Shown: positions 26,800 through 36,063, counted from the first letter of the stretch. The stretch is DNA of 64,000 bases from Archangium lipolyticum (GCF_024623785.1 NZ_JANKBZ010000005.1:372001-436000); one strand, 5' to 3'. A program made the numbers and translations. Notes: a model not told the origin generated them from the sequence alone.

Positions 26800-28236
26800 A
26801 TGTGCTCAATCGCTCATCACCGCATGGTCCTGGCCGCGCTCCTGCTCGCCACGGGCTGCGCGACGCAAAACCTGTCGCGCTCCGACGAGGCGCGTAGCGG
26901 TGCGCCCGCCGATCCCGTGGACGACTACATCCATGCGGTCATGCGGAAGAACCATGTCCCCGGCGTAGCCCTGGCTGTCGTTCGTGACGGCCAGATCGAG
27001 AGGATCTCCACGTACGGCATCGCGGATCTGGAATCCGAGGTGAAGGTCGGGCCTGACACCTCGTTCCAGACCGCCTCCGCCACCAAGATCTACACAGGCA
27101 CGCTGGTGATGCTGCTCGTGCAGGAGGGCAAGCTCGGTCTCGACGAGCCAGTCTCGAAATACCTGCCCGATGCGCCCGCGACCTGGAAGGCCATCACCCT
27201 CCGGCACCTCGCCGCCCATGTGTCGGGCCTGAAAGACAATCCTGATGACCAGGAGAGCGCTGCCTCGGTCGCCGAGCGGTACGAGGCCGCCAGGAAGGAG
27301 CCCCTGGCCTATACGCCCGGCGAGCGCAGCGAATACGGCCTCACGGATTTCGTCGTGCTCACCCATGTCCTGGAGAAGGTCACGGGCCAGCGCTTCGAGG
27401 AACTGCTCCGGAGCCGCATCTTCGAACCGCTCGGCTTCTCGTGCACGCGCTACGAGCATGCGCAGCAGCAAGGGCCGGTGCGCGTGGCAGATGTCATCCC
27501 GCGCCGTGCCACCACCTACCGCTTCGTGGACGGTGTGCAGCGGCGCGCCTGGTTCCTCTATCCGGTCCACGCCTATGCTGCCGGTGGAGCTTTCTCCTGC
27601 GTGAAGGACCTCGCCCGCTGGGCCGTGGCCATGGACCAGGGCACGCTGCTGACCCCGGAGATGCAGCGGGTGGCAGCCACGGCCTTCAAGCTGAACGACG
27701 GCCGCGCGGGCGGCTTCGGCGTGGCGTTCACCCTGGGTAAGCTGCGGGGATCGTCGGCCTTCGGGCATGCCGGTGGCGGCTCGCTGGCTGACGTGCTGCG
27801 CGTCCCGGAGAGAAAGCTGACGGTCATCGTATTGACCAACGAGCAGGGGCTCCTCCCGCTCCTGGCCCCCAACGTCGCGAGCCTCTACATGCCGCCTCTG
27901 CCGGCATTGGACGAGCCCGGCATCACGGACGCGGAGCCCGCCCTGACCGCTGTGCTCCGCGGGGCCGTGGAGGGCTTGTTGAACGGCACCCTCGATGATG
28001 CCGCGTTCGCGCCGCGCGCCCAGCAGGAACTCCTGCCGATGCTGCGTGGGTTCGGAACCCCGGAGAACGCCCTCCTTCCGCCTCTCGGCCGGATGGTTCT
28101 GCTCGAGGAGCGTAGGGACGGCGAATCGCGCAAGCGCATCTATCGAGCGGTGTACGGCAAGGATGTTTCGCTGAAATGGACCTTCAACCTGGATGCCACA
28201 GGCAAGATCCTTGAGCTGGAGTACGACTGGGAATGA
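26800..28236 (+). CDS. serine-beta-lactamase-fold hydrolase lipoprotein (class C/EstB-like)
   Basis: 478 residues from ATG 26800. The lipobox LLATGC has Cys at residue 20. The catalytic SxxK is Ser93-Ala-Thr-Lys96 in TASATKIY. The second motif position reads SEYGLTDF (Tyr-Gly-Leu instead of Tyr-Ser/Ala-Asn), and the KTG-box equivalent is FGHAGGGS (His-Ala-Gly). These changes are common in esterases and D-aminopeptidases of this fold rather than true beta-lactamases. A C-terminal domain of about 100 residues follows. It is probably a periplasmic esterase or peptidase; antibiotic resistance is not implied. Confidence 0.82.
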   Translation: MCSIAHHRMVLAALLLATGCATQNLSRSDEARSGAPADPVDDYIHAVMRKNHVPGVALAVVRDGQIERISTYGIADLESEVKVGPDTSFQTASATKIYTGTLVMLLVQEGKLGLDEPVSKYLPDAPATWKAITLRHLAAHVSGLKDNPDDQESAASVAERYEAARKEPLAYTPGERSEYGLTDFVVLTHVLEKVTGQRFEELLRSRIFEPLGFSCTRYEHAQQQGPVRVADVIPRRATTYRFVDGVQRRAWFLYPVHAYAAGGAFSCVKDLARWAVAMDQGTLLTPEMQRVAATAFKLNDGRAGGFGVAFTLGKLRGSSAFGHAGGGSLADVLRVPERKLTVIVLTNEQGLLPLLAPNVASLYMPPLPALDEPGITDAEPALTAVLRGAVEGLLNGTLDDAAFAPRAQQELLPMLRGFGTPENALLPPLGRMVLLEERRDGESRKRIYRAVYGKDVSLKWTFNLDATGKILELEYDWE

Positions 28237-28243
28237 TCAGCAG

Positions 28244-29026
28244 TCACTGCTCAAGCGATTGCGGCGGCGGCGGGGCCTTGAAGACGGGCGCGTAGCACTT
28301 GCCTTGATACTCGAAGAGGGCATTCGGGAACGGTGCCTTCAGCTCGTGAGGCATCAAGCAGGCGCCTACCAGCTCGACCTCCACGTAGCGAGTGCGGGGG
28401 CGACTCTGACCTTTGAAAGGTTCACGCGGGAGGGCCGGGCGAGCCCGGGTTGCCCCTGGGGTGTGATGTCCCTGTACGTACTGGTGAACGAGTCCGACAT
28501 TTCGGTATCCATCGGCTCCTCATGCTCCAAGGGCGAGGCTCTCGCCACAGGGCTCGGTTCGCCTAGCGGTGGGGACGCGGGAGCCCTGTGGAGCAGCGCG
28601 AAGACCAGGACGCCCACCGCGGCGGCGCCAGCCAACACCCGCCCCAGAAGCCGCCAGGGGCGAGGCTCGTCGATGGCGGGGAAGGCCTCGGCCATGCGCC
28701 TCATTCCCTCACGCACATCCTCGAACAGGTACGCCAGCGCCTCCAGCGAGTGTCTGTCGGGGGCAGTGGACCAGCGCGAGTCCTCACCTCCATGGCCACA
28801 TAGCTGGGCGAGGCCGAGGAGACGCATCGCACCTGCCAGTCGTCCTTCAGCGGCACTTCGTCCTCCAAGGCGGCGGGATCGAGCACAAGGGCCGTAGCCC
28901 CATTCTTCTCGTTCGTGGCCCGGTAAAGCGCTCCCCGGGTGTGTTCGTTCTGCGGCATCTGCTCGCGCAGCAGGTACGGCCCACCTTCTCGGCTTCCTCC
29001 CAGTTCGACCCGGTCTTCTTCTCCAC
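28244..29026 (-). pseudogene. frameshifted membrane-protein gene (three frame breaks)
   Basis: Reading from GTG 29026 (GAGGAG five bases upstream) gives NWEEAEKVGRT. Then a frame change near 28978 leads to LLREQMPQNEHTRGALYRAT, another near 28785 to RWSTAPDRHSLEALAYLFED, and a third near 28415 to KGQSRPRTRYVEVELVGACL, ending EYQGKCYAPVFKAPPPPQ at 28244. The spliced product is one plausible protein: an N-terminal globular part, one membrane helix (LAGAAAVGVLVFALL) and a Cys-containing C-terminal EYQGKCY motif. I associate that motif with tails of myxobacterial kinase-like proteins. Loss of one ACCT unit and of one G would explain the first two breaks. No single frame is intact, so it is called a pseudogene unless the frameshifts are assembly errors. 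Confidence 0.75.
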
Positions 29027-29507
29027 GCGTTCTCCTCGTGGCCTCCCCACCCGTGCGAGGCCTGACCCTCTCGTTTGCACTGGGTCAAGAGAGTTACACG
29101 GTGATGCTGGGTCGTCCTACTCCTTGGGTGTGACCACTACTGGAGAGACATTCGCTTTAAGGGGATGTGCGCAGGGAAAGCTTGTTTTAAGGATTGGGTG
29201 GTGCAGGCACAGCATCCGCGTACTTGGCCTGCTCTACTCAATCACAATACACAGCCTCTGAGGCATGCGTGCCTCCGTCACCTCGTTCTGAGGTGGCGAC
29301 TCGATGTTGACCCTGACCACCTTTCCAGAGAATTACCAAATTTGGTCGATGTCAAAATTTTAGGAAGCGCCATCAGTTGTTTTCGCGTCGCCGGAGTGAA
29401 CAGGCAGTTGAGTCTGGTGCTTGGTGCTCACGGGTGCACTTGCTACGGGGTTTTCCCTTCGGCTCTTTGTTGTTGATTGGCGGTTGAGGATAATACTCGG
29501 AGCCCCA
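29027..29507. other. gene-poor, lower-G+C spacer at the edge of the accessory patch
   Basis: No convincing gene is present. An open frame on the plus strand (29165-29476) has no ribosome-binding site or recognisable motif. Two short hairpins, GAGGCA/TGCCTC at 29260-29275 and CACCTC/GAGGTG at 29279-29295, sit in the middle without T-runs. G+C falls here from about 70% toward 50%, marking the boundary of the region beginning with the ATPase gene. Confidence 0.5.
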
Positions 29508-30809
29508 TCAAACAAGCAGCTTGAACCTCGAACCAAGAATCGCCAGTGGGCGTGGCGCATAAGTGGCCGCATTGCCTTGGGTTGATTTGGCAAGAAGTCC
29601 CTTTTCTTGCAAGGGTTGGAGATAGCCCTGGATGAAATTTGGCGCATTTTGAATGCTGTAATCCTTGTAGTCTTTGGGGCGTGCTGATCCTTTTTCGCAG
29701 ATCAACCGCAATACCCGTTTCTCTCTATCCGAGAGCTTCAATCGGCCGAGCTGCTGCTTGGTGGAGGTTTGAAGAATTTTTTCAGCCTGCGAGGGCGGGA
29801 TGGTGCGCAATTTTGGATCGTCAGCAATGGCGTCAGTTATAATCTCATCTGCAACCTTGAATACGTATCGGATCTCTCCAGACGATGCGTCAAATAGAAC
29901 CCGAAGTAGCTCTTCGCCAATAGGCGCAACGGCATCATCTCTAAGTCGATAAAAGTTTAAGCGGGCTTGTGTGGCGAGATTGAAATCATCCCACGAAAGT
30001 CCTTCCAAGGTCGTTTCCGTGCCTTTGATTCGCTGCGTAACTCTCGGGGCTTCTGCGTCAATCAAGTCATATAGGCCCCGCTGGCCAATCAGGACCCACC
30101 AGATGGACTTCATTGCAAAAAGAGTGTCGCGGTATTTGTTTAATAGTTTGATAACATCGTCTGAGTCGACCATTTCTATATTGTCGATGGCCATGACGAT
30201 GCCGCGGTAACTGCGTATTTGTCTTGCGGAATCCGCAAGGGCCGCCAACCGATCAACCAAAGAATCTGGAGAAAAGTCTTCCAGCTTCCTCTTAGAAACA
30301 GTGGAAGAGAATGTAGCATTGGCGCCGACCCCCATGACTGTCCCGCCGCCTCCCTTTGATGTGCTCTCGGATTGATTAAGCGAGTCCATCCAATCCGCTG
30401 TTTCGGCAACGATAGATGGGATGGGTTCTCCGAGGAGGCTACAACTCCATTTGACGGAGTTGATCGCAGAGCGGATGAATCTGCCTAGTAGATTGTGTTC
30501 CTCGATCTTTTCTTCGAGCTGCACAGTTTTGACGCAAGGCATGATCAATGGAGGATCAAATACAAGGTCAAAATCTCTTTTCCCCATCAAACAAAGATAC
30601 TGACAGACGTTCAAGAAGCTGGTCTTGCCAGTTCCGATGTTTCCGCCAATGACTGTTGTAGTCCCTGTGGCGGAATCCCACTTCCCCATCAAGCGCCGTA
30701 TCTCTGCGCCTCGACCAACAAAAAGATCCACACCCTCTCGTGAAATACTCAGTGGAGTTGCGAAATATGGGTTTTCGCGAAATCCAAGTACATTCCAAAG
30801 ACTTTGCAT
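29508..30809 (-). CDS. AAA-type P-loop ATPase with C-terminal winged-helix-like region (accessory)
   Basis: 433 residues. Walker A GGNIGTGKTS has Lys62; Walker B is VMAIDNIE (Asp209, Glu212). A sensor-like GQRGL and a SGEIRYVFKVADE sensor-2-like helix follow, and residues ~350-420 read as a winged helix (KLSDREKRVLRLICEKGSA, YLQPLQEKGLLAK). The order resembles Orc1/Cdc6-, TniB- and STAND-related DNA-associated ATPases. A Gly-rich insert (SKGGGGTVMGVGAN, 151-164) separates the subdomains. G+C is near 50% with many AT-ending codons, unlike all flanking genes, which indicates recent horizontal acquisition. It lies 36 nt downstream of a small same-strand gene. Specific function is unknown; defence, plasmid or element maintenance are possibilities. 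Confidence 0.75.
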   Translation of the reverse strand: MQSLWNVLGFRENPYFATPLSISREGVDLFVGRGAEIRRLMGKWDSATGTTTVIGGNIGTGKTSFLNVCQYLCLMGKRDFDLVFDPPLIMPCVKTVQLEEKIEEHNLLGRFIRSAINSVKWSCSLLGEPIPSIVAETADWMDSLNQSESTSKGGGGTVMGVGANATFSSTVSKRKLEDFSPDSLVDRLAALADSARQIRSYRGIVMAIDNIEMVDSDDVIKLLNKYRDTLFAMKSIWWVLIGQRGLYDLIDAEAPRVTQRIKGTETTLEGLSWDDFNLATQARLNFYRLRDDAVAPIGEELLRVLFDASSGEIRYVFKVADEIITDAIADDPKLRTIPPSQAEKILQTSTKQQLGRLKLSDREKRVLRLICEKGSARPKDYKDYSIQNAPNFIQGYLQPLQEKGLLAKSTQGNAATYAPRPLAILGSRFKLLV

Positions 30810-30845
30810 TTTTGCCTATGTTTTTTTTGATGGGTGTTTTAATTT

Positions 30846-31241
30846 TTATATTTTGGAGGTTTGACTCGACAAGAGAAGCGTTTCCAGAGTTTCCCATTGG
30901 GTTCCGCCTAGTGGATCTCCGTTGAGATCTGTAGTCGGAACTCTCTCCTTGGCGAACCGTTGAGTCATGGGGTCCTTCTTCTTGGGTTCGTCGTTACTTC
31001 CCATGAGGCCAACCAACTGTCCCGTGCTCAATGATGCGAACTCGATGATCCAGTCGTTGTTGAAGTTCAACAGCTTCCGGAATGGCTTGCTCCATAGGAT
31101 TTTGCTCCCCTCGCGGATGGCTGCATCTACAGGGCCATTAGTTGATGCTTCGCTCTGGTTGGGCAGAAGGCTCCTAGCCACAGTGGCTCTGCTCGCTCTT
31201 TCGACAATTCTGAGGGAGAAGGAGATGTGGCGCAAGGACAT
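30846..31241 (-). CDS. hypothetical protein preceding the accessory ATPase
   Basis: 131 residues from ATG 31241; the start is uncertain, and an ATG at 31268 is also in frame. The C-terminal half is hydrophilic and protein-like (FRKLLNFNNDWIIEFASLS, then GSNDEPKKKDPMTQRFAKER). There is no signal or membrane helix, and G+C is low like that of the ATPase. Its stop is 36 nt from the ATPase start, so the two probably share a transcript. A competing plus-strand frame covers part of the same DNA; I favour the minus strand because of the operon fit. No family is recognised. Confidence 0.45.
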   Translation of the reverse strand: MSLRHISFSLRIVERASRATVARSLLPNQSEASTNGPVDAAIREGSKILWSKPFRKLLNFNNDWIIEFASLSTGQLVGLMGSNDEPKKKDPMTQRFAKERVPTTDLNGDPLGGTQWETLETLLLSSQTSKI

Positions 31242-31398
31242 CTGCACGCCGGCCCATGACAGGGGCATTGATGCTGGCGGAGGAATCATTGATGCCCGCG
31301 TCTGGCACGAGACACAGTGCAAAGTGTGCTTCGATGCCTCTAAGCGCTACCTGTTATGGCCCAAGGAGACCAACGATAAGCCCTGTCCGGGAACGTGA
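31225..31398 (+). CDS. very small hypothetical protein (57 aa), coupled to the next gene
   Basis: It begins at ATG 31225 directly after a GGGAGAAGGAG ribosome-binding stretch. The product has a Cys-x-x-Cys (TQCKVCFDA) and further Cys at either end, so metal binding or a disulfide is possible. Its stop overlaps the next start as GTGA (31395-31398), a classic translational-coupling arrangement, and this is the main reason for calling it real. It overlaps the 5' end of the opposite-strand gene by 17 nt. An open frame extends upstream to 30967 but lacks a better start. Function is unknown. Confidence 0.45.
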   Translation: MWRKDICTPAHDRGIDAGGGIIDARVWHETQCKVCFDASKRYLLWPKETNDKPCPGT

Positions 31399-31886
31399 GC
31401 ATGCGACGCACACGAAAAGAGCGAGGACTGGCGCGCGGGCCGGAAAAGGATCAGCTCCTCTTGAAGCTGCTGAAGGCCGATGCCCCATACGAGGAGATCA
31501 GGCGCGCATTGCTGGAGCTGGAGAAACGGTGGTTACGCGAGGCGAAGACCGAGGTCGAGCGTCAGCAGACCCGGCGCGGCATCGCGGAGGAGCTCGTCTC
31601 TCAGTCGTACTCGTTCGACATGCCCTGGGAGGAGTTCGGCCAGTGGCTTCGTCGTGTCCAACGGCTCGGCTTCTCCAACCTCGCCCTGCGCGTCCACAGC
31701 GCCTGTCTCTACGTGCAATCCCTCCACCTCTTCCCCCGTCGAGCTCGAGAGGCCTGGGACATGCTGGAGGACGCGGAGCGAAGGGTCCTGCGCATCCGCA
31801 AGGAGCACTTCCTCCGGAAGGAGAGCTTGAACGCCATTGCTCATGCGAAGGCCGTGGCCACAGTGAGCAGACCCTCCTCTCGATGA
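31395..31886 (+). CDS. hypothetical helical protein (163 aa)
   Basis: Starts at GTG 31395, overlapping the previous stop by four bases. The protein is Arg/Glu-rich and almost entirely helical (EEIRRALLELEKRWLREAK, QTRRGIAEELVSQSY, AWDMLEDAERRVLRIRKEH). It has no signal peptide or membrane helix, and its basic character suggests possible nucleic-acid or protein contacts. G+C returns to about 63%, nearer the host value. No family is recognised; the context (accessory patch, coupled tiny gene) allows a two-gene module of the toxin-immunity or regulatory type, which is inference only. Confidence 0.65.
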   Translation: MSMRRTRKERGLARGPEKDQLLLKLLKADAPYEEIRRALLELEKRWLREAKTEVERQQTRRGIAEELVSQSYSFDMPWEEFGQWLRRVQRLGFSNLALRVHSACLYVQSLHLFPRRAREAWDMLEDAERRVLRIRKEHFLRKESLNAIAHAKAVATVSRPSSR

Positions 31887-31904
31887 AGGGGGACCCGCGG
31901 TCGC

Positions 31905-32951
31905 TCAGGTGACGACGCCGGGCACGGGGCCGGAGCGGGGCAGGGTGACGGCGACTCGGGTGCGCTCCGCCTCGCTGGTGAGCGCGAGGCTCGCGCGTCC
32001 GGCGTATGCGAGCGCGAGCCGGCGCTCCACCGTGGGCAGGCCGCTGCTCCCCTCGCGCGGCCCCTTCGAGGTGCCGGGGTTCTCCAGGGTGAAGGCGATC
32101 TCGTCGCCTCGTGCCCGCACCGTGAGGGCGATGGGCCCCCGATGGCCAGCGGCGGGCCCGTGTTTCACCGCGTTCTCCGCCAGGGGCAACAGCACCAGCG
32201 GCGGCACGGGGAAGGACTCCAGCCCTGGCTCCACCTCCACCGAGAGCTGGAAGAGGTCCGGATCTCTCAGCAGGTGCAGGTCGAACAGGGTGCGCACCAG
32301 CTCCAACTCGCGCTCCAGCGGCCAGGTGGCGGCCCTCACCCCGGCCAGCACGCTGCGCAGCATGGCCGACAGCCTCAGCACCGCCGCCTCGGCCACGGCT
32401 CCATCCGTCTGGCACCACTCGGCGATGGCGTTCAGCGTGTTGAAGAGGAAGTGCGGATCCAGGTGGCTGCGCAGCGCCAGCAGTTGCGCCTGCTCCGCCT
32501 CCAGCTCGAGCCGGGCCGCACGGGCCCGTTCGCGAGCGAGGCTCTCCTCGAAGCCGATGTCCCTCCCCAGTCCCCAGCCACCCACCAGGAACAGGCCCAT
32601 GCACACCGCCAGGCTGTACCGGTCCGTGAGGAAGGTGCGCCCGATGTCCAGCAACTGCGGTAGCACCACGCCCACCGAGAGCACGACGCCCACTCCCACC
32701 GTGGCGTAGAGCAGCAGCCGGATGCCTCCGTGGCTGAAGTCGAGTCCCTCGGGGAAGATGACGCGGTAGGACACCGGGGCCACCGCCACGCACAGGGCGC
32801 ACATCAGCACCCCCAGCGGGCCCGCCATGCTCTGCTCGCTGAAGCGCGCCTGCGCCGCCACCAGCGGCAGGCACACGAGCACGATGGGGATCAGCCGCCT
32901 GGGCACCAGGAGCGCCTTGAGCGTGGCGCGGACGATGGAACCTTCGTTCAT
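31905..32951 (-). CDS. LytS/YehU-type sensor histidine kinase
   Basis: 348 residues from ATG 32951. Four or so hydrophobic segments lie between residues 15 and 130, followed by a short coiled linker (ARERARAARLELEAEQAQ). The His_kinase box HLDPHFLFNTLNAI has phosphoacceptor His167. The ATPase lid region follows (LPLAENAVKHG, ending LPTVERRLALAYAG). The family signals to LytTR-type response regulators, but no such regulator is adjacent, so this kinase is an orphan. It is the last gene of a possible run hemG, small membrane peptide, kinase on the minus strand. Confidence 0.87.
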   Translation of the reverse strand: MNEGSIVRATLKALLVPRRLIPIVLVCLPLVAAQARFSEQSMAGPLGVLMCALCVAVAPVSYRVIFPEGLDFSHGGIRLLLYATVGVGVVLSVGVVLPQLLDIGRTFLTDRYSLAVCMGLFLVGGWGLGRDIGFEESLARERARAARLELEAEQAQLLALRSHLDPHFLFNTLNAIAEWCQTDGAVAEAAVLRLSAMLRSVLAGVRAATWPLERELELVRTLFDLHLLRDPDLFQLSVEVEPGLESFPVPPLVLLPLAENAVKHGPAAGHRGPIALTVRARGDEIAFTLENPGTSKGPREGSSGLPTVERRLALAYAGRASLALTSEAERTRVAVTLPRSGPVPGVVT

Positions 32952-33001
32952 GGCGGATCGCGAGCCAGCATACCACCCGCCCTCGGCCCAGGCGGTGAGG
33001 C

Positions 33002-33130
33002 TCACGTGCTCGCTTCCCTCGTCTCCCTGGCGCCCAGTGCCAGCGCGCCCAGCAGAACCACGGGGAAGAGGAGGACGGCCAGGGGCACGAGCAGCGAGGC
33101 GCGCATGGTTGGCTCCGGAGTGGGGGTCAT
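33002..33130 (-). CDS. 42-residue single-pass membrane peptide
   Basis: From ATG 33130 the frame reads MTPTPEPTMRASLLVPLAVL, then continues with a hydrophobic stretch to ALGARETREAST and a TGA at 33002. It has one predicted transmembrane helix of about 23 residues with a short charged C-terminus. It sits between hemG (85 nt) and the LytS-type kinase (50 nt), all on the same strand. Such small membrane proteins are usually missed; a regulatory partner of the kinase or HemG is possible but unproven. An internal ATG (residue 9) is an alternative start. Confidence 0.45.
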   Translation of the reverse strand: MTPTPEPTMRASLLVPLAVLLFPVVLLGALALGARETREAST

Positions 33131-33215
33131 CCGGAGAGTGTCTCGTCCGCCCCTGACATGGGAGGCCGTCCTGGCGAGCGGTCGGAAGCCGCCGGTGAAC
33201 GGTCTCCCGCTCCCC

Positions 33216-34691
<1,476 letters not shown>

Positions 34692-35384
34692 ATGCGCTAT
34701 GCCATCACTGGTGCCAGTCGCGGTCTGGGTCTCGAGTTCGTTCGTCAATTGCTCAACCGCGGCGATTCCATCGACGCGGGCGTCCGTGCCCCCTCCGCGG
34801 CCCGGCACCTCCAGGAGCTCGCCCTCTCCTCCGGCGGCCGGCTCCGCGTACACCCGCTCGATGTCTCGGATCCTCACAGCGTGAGGGACTTCGCCTCCTC
34901 CGTGGGCCACGGCCAGCCCCTCGACGTCCTCATCAACAGCGCCGGCGTCTTCGGCAAGAACCAGCCCCTCTCCGGGCTCGACTTCGACGACGTCGCCGGC
35001 ACCCTCTCCGTCAACACCTTCGGTCCCCTCCGCCTCACCGCCGCCCTGTTGCCCTCGCTCCGGCTCGGCTCGGCGCGGCGCGTCGTCCACATCACCTCCG
35101 GCATGGGCTCCATCGCCGACAACGGCATGGGCGGCTTCTATGGCTACCGCCTCTCCAAGGCCGCCCTCAACATGGCCATGCGCAACATGCACCTGGAGCT
35201 GCGCGGCGAGGGCTTCGTCACCATCGCCCTCAACCCCGGCTGGGTCCAGACCGACATGGGCGGCCCCGAGGCTCCCCTCCGCCCTGAACAGTCCGTCCGC
35301 TCCATGCTCGAGGTCATCGACCGGTTGTCCGCCGAGCACGGTGGCCGGTTCTTCGACCACGATGGTCAGGAACTGCCCTGGTAG
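34692..35384 (+). CDS. csgA: CsgA (C-factor) homologue, short-chain dehydrogenase
   Basis: 230 residues starting MRYAITGASRGLGLEF, essentially the remembered N-terminus of M. xanthus CsgA (229 residues). NAD-binding TGASRGLG is at 6-13, NSAG at 82-85, catalytic Ser136 in ITSGMGS, and Tyr152/Lys156 in FYGYRLSKAALNMA, matching the essential Ser135 and Lys155 of the M. xanthus protein. The C-terminus GRFFDHDGQELPW also matches (GRFFDYQGTEVPW there). CsgA is required for rippling, fruiting-body formation and sporulation, either as a processed 17-kDa signal or as a lipid-acting dehydrogenase. Upstream ATG 34656 would add 12 residues absent from the known protein. A convergent PdxH/FprA-like gene follows, as in M. 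xanthus. Confidence 0.88.
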   Translation: MRYAITGASRGLGLEFVRQLLNRGDSIDAGVRAPSAARHLQELALSSGGRLRVHPLDVSDPHSVRDFASSVGHGQPLDVLINSAGVFGKNQPLSGLDFDDVAGTLSVNTFGPLRLTAALLPSLRLGSARRVVHITSGMGSIADNGMGGFYGYRLSKAALNMAMRNMHLELRGEGFVTIALNPGWVQTDMGGPEAPLRPEQSVRSMLEVIDRLSAEHGGRFFDHDGQELPW

Positions 35385-35426
35385 GTCCTTGGGTTGAACC
35401 CCAGGGGCTTCATCCCCTCACCCCGT

Positions 35427-35455
35427 CCCTCTCCCAGTGGGAGAGGGGTTTTTTT
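35427..35455 (+). terminator. intrinsic terminator of csgA (palindromic repeat family)
   Basis: A perfect 9-bp stem CCCTCTCCC/GGGAGAGGG with an AGT loop (35427-35447) is followed by one G and seven T's, a textbook Rho-independent terminator on the plus strand 43 nt after csgA. The stem sequence is shared with the elements at 42214-42315 and 59178-59247. The reverse strand can form the same hairpin for the opposing pdxH transcript. Confidence 0.85.
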
Positions 35456-35466
35456 GGAGGGGCGGG

Positions 35467-36063
35467 TTACGGGTAGAGGACTACCGTTCTCCAGCCGCTT
35501 CCTTCTCTCTCGTACACGAGCCGGTCATGCAGCCGGCTCGGCCTCGCGTGCCAGAACTCGATTCGCTCGGGCACCACCCTCAGCCCCGACCAGTGCGGCG
35601 GTCTCGGTACTTGCTGCCCCTCGTATTCGCGCGTCAGCTCCTCCACCCGCTTCTCCAGCAGCTCCCTCGACGGCAACGGCTGGCTCTGCAGGCTCGCCCA
35701 CGCCCCCACCTGGCTCCCTCTCGGCCGGCTCTGGAAGTACGCGTCCGCTTCCTCGTCCGACACCCGCTCCACTCGCCCCTCCACCCGCACCTGTCTCTCC
35801 AGCGGCTGCCAGAAGAAGCAGAGCGACGCCCAGGGGTGGGCCAGCAGCTCCCGCCCCTTGCGGCTCTCCAGGTTCGTGTAGAAGACGAAGCCCCGCGCGT
35901 CGAAGTCCTTCAACAGCACCACGCGCGTGGACGGTTTGCCGTCGGGCCCCACCGACGCCACCACCATGGCGTTGGGGTCCACCGGGATGACTCGCTTCGC
36001 CTCCTCGTAGAGGACCGCGAAACGCTCGAAGGGATCCTTGGGTAGTTCCACGCCCCCTACCAT
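35467..36063 (-). CDS. pdxH: pyridoxamine-phosphate oxidase family protein (FprA/PdxH)
   Basis: 198 residues from ATG 36063. FMN-binding and substrate motifs are present: PSTRVVLLKDFDARGFVFYTN (read as two parts), RKGRELLAHPWASLCFFW, EGRVERVSDEEADAYF, RPRGSQVGAWAS, and the C-terminal PERIEFWHARPSRLHDRLVY, which is diagnostic for true PdxH. It oxidises pyridoxine or pyridoxamine 5'-phosphate to PLP in the cytoplasm. In M. xanthus the homologous flavoprotein FprA was described beside csgA. An upstream in-frame ATG at 36120 adds 19 unconserved residues and is rejected. Confidence 0.9.
   Translation of the reverse strand: MVGGVELPKDPFERFAVLYEEAKRVIPVDPNAMVVASVGPDGKPSTRVVLLKDFDARGFVFYTNLESRKGRELLAHPWASLCFFWQPLERQVRVEGRVERVSDEEADAYFQSRPRGSQVGAWASLQSQPLPSRELLEKRVEELTREYEGQQVPRPPHWSGLRVVPERIEFWHARPSRLHDRLVYEREGSGWRTVVLYP

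Noticed and set aside
26800-28236. Class C beta-lactamase (drug resistance)
   Set aside because: The Tyr-x-Asn and KTG motifs are not those of true class C enzymes; an esterase or peptidase is more likely.
29260-29295. Two small hairpins as intrinsic terminators
   Set aside because: Stems are only 6 bp, no T-run follows on either strand and they do not lie at the end of a recognised gene.
30967-31224. Upstream extension of the 57-residue plus-strand gene
   Set aside because: No ribosome-binding site precedes ATG 30967, and the same DNA reads better as the C-terminal half of the minus-strand gene before the ATPase.
28244-31886. Prophage or integrated plasmid remnant
   Set aside because: There is no integrase, phage structural gene, replication origin or attachment-site duplication; only base composition and one ATPase point to acquired DNA.
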